From the NCBI RefSeq assembly GCF_034424215.1, contig NZ_CP139960.1:806001-870000 (forward strand): a DNA stretch of 64,000 nt, given 5' to 3'. The notes under the pieces were generated by a model that did no database searches, was not told the DNA's origin, and saw only the letters and a list, made by a program, of their open reading frames with translations. Below are positions 62,021 to 64,000 of this stretch, piece after piece. Numbering within the stretch: the first letter of the stretch is position 1; the number at the start of each line of letters is the position of its first letter. The position numbers and the translations under genes are program-made. This DNA is from Niabella yanshanensis. GTDB taxonomy: Bacteria; Bacteroidota; Bacteroidia; Chitinophagales; Chitinophagaceae.

Positions 62021-62815
62021 CTACCAGGCAGCTCTGCTATCATGTCCGTTACGATCCTGCCCCTTTATATTTACTGAACTGTTTTTTTGTGGGAAGATCT
62101 TGTAAAGGCTGCTTAATGCAACCTTACTTAAAGGCCTGCTGATCTCACTGCCATTATTCAATCGCAGCAGGCATTCTCCGCCCTTGATATCTTCCCCCAG
62201 ATAAGTGATTCGCGACAAATTGATAATGGTGTTTTTGTCTACTTTCAAAAGTTCTCTTGCTTTCAGGTGTTGCTCAATACCCAGGATTCCCTCGTTTACG
62301 GTTTGACATTCACCATTCTTCAGGGTTAACTTGGAACTGTTCCTTTCGGACTCTATAAAAACGATATCCAGTTCATTCAGATAAAGCATCGACTGGTGCG
62401 ATTTAAAGCTTACAAACTGTCCCGGCGTCGGCTTTTCTTCTTCAGCATTGATCTGGTCAACTACTTTCGCAACAGCTCTTGTAAAGGGATTCTGCTGAAC
62501 AGGTTTCATCACCAAAGCGCTGATGCCTATTTCAATGAATTGCTGTATAGCTTCCATACTTTCTTTGGCCGCCAGTACAATAACCTTTGTTGGGTTTCTA
62601 TTTAGCTTACCGGCTGTGCCGCTACTAAAATTATTGGAAACAGAGAGGTCGATCACCAAAATATCGGGCTTGCCGGATAAAAATATTTCACCTGCATCAT
62701 CCGGAGCGACATAAGGCAAAAAAATAAATTTATTAAAGGCGGTGTTTTCAATCCAGTATTTTATCAAATCATACGCCGCTCTGCTTTTTTCAACGATCTG
62801 AACACTGATAGCCAT
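62021..62815 (-). CDS. LytTR-type response regulator with degenerate receiver
   Basis: 264 residues. The N-terminal receiver-like domain keeps DILVIDLSV (phospho-Asp position) and the Lys in ALVMKPV, but the acidic pair at the start is VEKSRAA instead of DDE and the conserved Thr/Ser is Ala (VIVLAAKES). The C-terminal LytTR domain is clear: YLNELDIVFIESERNSSKLT, TVNEGILGIEQHL, LLKVDKNTIINLSRITYLGE. It binds DNA as a transcription regulator. No histidine kinase is adjacent. Convergent with the nucleosidase (10 bases between). Confidence 0.88.
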   Translation of the reverse strand: MAISVQIVEKSRAAYDLIKYWIENTAFNKFIFLPYVAPDDAGEIFLSGKPDILVIDLSVSNNFSSGTAGKLNRNPTKVIVLAAKESMEAIQQFIEIGISALVMKPVQQNPFTRAVAKVVDQINAEEEKPTPGQFVSFKSHQSMLYLNELDIVFIESERNSSKLTLKNGECQTVNEGILGIEQHLKARELLKVDKNTIINLSRITYLGEDIKGGECLLRLNNGSEISRPLSKVALSSLYKIFPQKNSSVNIKGQDRNGHDSRAAW

Positions 62816-63180
62816 CTTATTCCGTTTGGTTTATTGTTCTGTTAGCCAGGTTTCAGTTCTACAGTATTCCCCCAAAAATGTGTTGCAACCTAGGCCCGGG
62901 AGAACTGCATATTTTCCAAAAACACAGGCTAATTAAGATAGCCATGCTTCTCTCAAACAACTACAAAATAAAGGACAAAACAGCAATTACACAAATAAAT
63001 AACCGTTTCGTCCTTTTAAAAAATCATTTGAGCACTCATCTCATTCAGCTACTATGGTAGGAATGTGCCCAAAAGAGAAGACAAAACGGAGAAGAATAAT
63101 AGCGTAGGATTATCAGGCAGCCAGCCTGTCTTAAATTGTAACAGGCTTCCGGAACTGTTAAAAGATAGCAATATAAGTAG
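62816..63180. other. gene-free stretch between the LytTR and beta-lactamase-like genes
   Basis: No convincing gene (a 60-codon open frame at 62878 lacks protein character). A stem AGCCTGT/ACAGGCT at 63123-63147 has no T run on either side. Otherwise nothing recognised. Confidence 0.5.
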
Positions 63181-64000
63181 TTAGTTTATTAGCTGCAGAT
63201 CCTTCAGAACAGCCCTGGTAATGTCTTTACGACAGCGTGAAAAGTCTGCACGGTTATTTTTACGGTCCTGCAACAATTGGGTAGCAAAAAAGTAAACATT
63301 GCCTTTTTTCTTGAGGTAACCGATCCACCACCCCGTATTGATGCCGCCGGCCATGGTCCACCCTGTTTTAGCGTGTATAGTGCCTGACGGATTTTGTTCA
63401 GTAATCATTACCCGTTTTAGAATATCTGTATTACGCTTTGAGAAGGGCAATTTTCCATCATAGACATTCTTAAGCAACTTTACCTGTTCGACCGGGGAGA
63501 CACCCAATGGGCCAAAATTCCAAAAATCAGCTTCTTTAAAGGAAACATTGGCATTACCATAACCACAGCGAACCAGGTAATCTTTATATACGCTCCGGTC
63601 GATTTTTTTTGCCGTTTCAATAAAAGCCCAGCCTGCGGATACCTCAAATGCTTCTTTCACACTAATATCATGATAAATATCGGGGCGGTAACCATATTTC
63701 ACAGTGTCCGTAACGCCCGGCCATTTAACGATATAGCGTTCATCTGGAATTGTTTTGGTTTCCAGGAAAATCAACAGATTAATAATTTTAAAGGTAGAAG
63801 CAGGTAAATAACGGGAGTTAATTTGGTTAGTGTCCGAAACGGTCCACTGCCGTTTTGCATTATCATAAATAACCACAGAGCCGGTTACGCCACATTGATC
63901 AAAATAGCGTTGAATGTCGGACCGGACAATCACTCTTTCTGTTGGCCCATCAATTTTCGCAGACTGAGCCAGCAACTCAAAACTATTAAAGATTATAATG
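63181..64000 (-). CDS. class D beta-lactamase-like protein (partial, 5' end cut by window)
   Basis: At least 273 residues. The frame stays open to the right edge (..IIIFNSFELLAQSAKIDG), which looks like the end of a signal peptide, so the true start is outside; the TTG at 63975 is not the start. Motif I is LPASTFKIINL (active-site Ser and Lys), KTGW near the C terminus is the KTG motif, and YGN is in RCGYGNANV. Motif II, normally SxV, reads SAG (EVSAGWAFIE), and FWNFGPLGVSPVEQVKLL follows the Trp/omega-loop pattern. Periplasmic. It may hydrolyse beta-lactams or, given the changed motif II, be a relative with another role. Confidence 0.85.
   Translation of the reverse strand, partial: IIIFNSFELLAQSAKIDGPTERVIVRSDIQRYFDQCGVTGSVVIYDNAKRQWTVSDTNQINSRYLPASTFKIINLLIFLETKTIPDERYIVKWPGVTDTVKYGYRPDIYHDISVKEAFEVSAGWAFIETAKKIDRSVYKDYLVRCGYGNANVSFKEADFWNFGPLGVSPVEQVKLLKNVYDGKLPFSKRNTDILKRVMITEQNPSGTIHAKTGWTMAGGINTGWWIGYLKKKGNVYFFATQLLQDRKNNRADFSRCRKDITRAVLKDLQLIN

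Noticed and set aside
62878-63060. 60-codon plus-strand open frame
   Set aside because: No start context, no homologous pattern, low-complexity composition.

Overview
The window reads as chromosomal DNA of a Bacteroidota bacterium, most likely a member of the Chitinophagaceae or a near relative. Supporting signs are a SusC/SusD pair, an OMP_b-brl_3-type outer-membrane barrel protein, BlaI with M56/TonB genes, DUF4230 and DUF1080 proteins, a K+-dependent-type membrane pyrophosphatase, weak Shine-Dalgarno signals, and several -7 boxes of the Bacteroidota form TAnnTTTG. The family-level placement is inference. No phage, CRISPR array or rRNA was seen. There is one tRNA (His) and one complete IS3-family element.

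Layout. 1-5.5 kb: a polysaccharide export protein cut by the left edge, a tail-specific protease, an intergenic repeat patch, tRNA-His and a DUF445-like protein. 5.6-11.8 kb: a TonB-receptor-like barrel, a group of hairpins without a gene, a glycosyltransferase, ftsE and an odd secreted protein with a membrane segment inside its C-terminal domain. 11.8-18.5 kb: a BlaI repressor with two tandem M56-TonB genes, coaD, an IS3 element with a 3-bp target duplication, and pyrB. 18.5-24.4 kb: a compact seven-gene minus-strand operon joining a polyprenyl synthase and a geranylgeranyl-reductase-family flavoprotein to five unrecognised proteins, several with N-terminal helices and C-terminal Ig-like domains. 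This is the best candidate for an undescribed system. 24.5-31.8 kb: two likely lysine-degradation (saccharopine route) genes, a secreted subtilase and hppA. 31.9-38.9 kb: an oxidative glycoside locus (Gfo/Idh, GMC oxidoreductase, its subunit-3 partner, GH29, DUF1080) that fits 3-keto-glycoside chemistry. 39-52 kb: dnaG, an MG2-like secreted protein, a Dabb protein, a MutS2 without Smr domain, msrA, an arginase-family enzyme, a radical SAM protein, a CAP protein and a GH43 enzyme. 52-53.3 kb: a lone JetD-like (Wadjet nuclease) protein. 53.7-59.7 kb: SusC, SusD and a secreted endonuclease/exonuclease/phosphatase-family enzyme. 59.9-64 kb: small lipoprotein, VOC protein, nucleosidase, LytTR regulator with a degenerate receiver, and a class D beta-lactamase-like gene cut by the right edge.

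How they work together. Much of the window serves the envelope and sugar uptake: export protein, outer-membrane receptors, periplasmic glycan oxidation, GH29/GH43. The 18.5-24.4 kb operon has no visible signal peptides, so its products probably act in the cytoplasm or on a cytoplasmic membrane face, around a saturated or partly saturated isoprenoid. Intergenic DNA carries at least four families of short imperfect repeats, one of them split by the IS element.

Several start codons were moved from the longest open frame to a downstream ATG that fits a signal peptide or avoids overlap. Genes at 8710, 28024, 48329 and 48935 appear to start with TTG and dnaG with GTG. All functional calls come from reading motifs by eye; no database search was possible.
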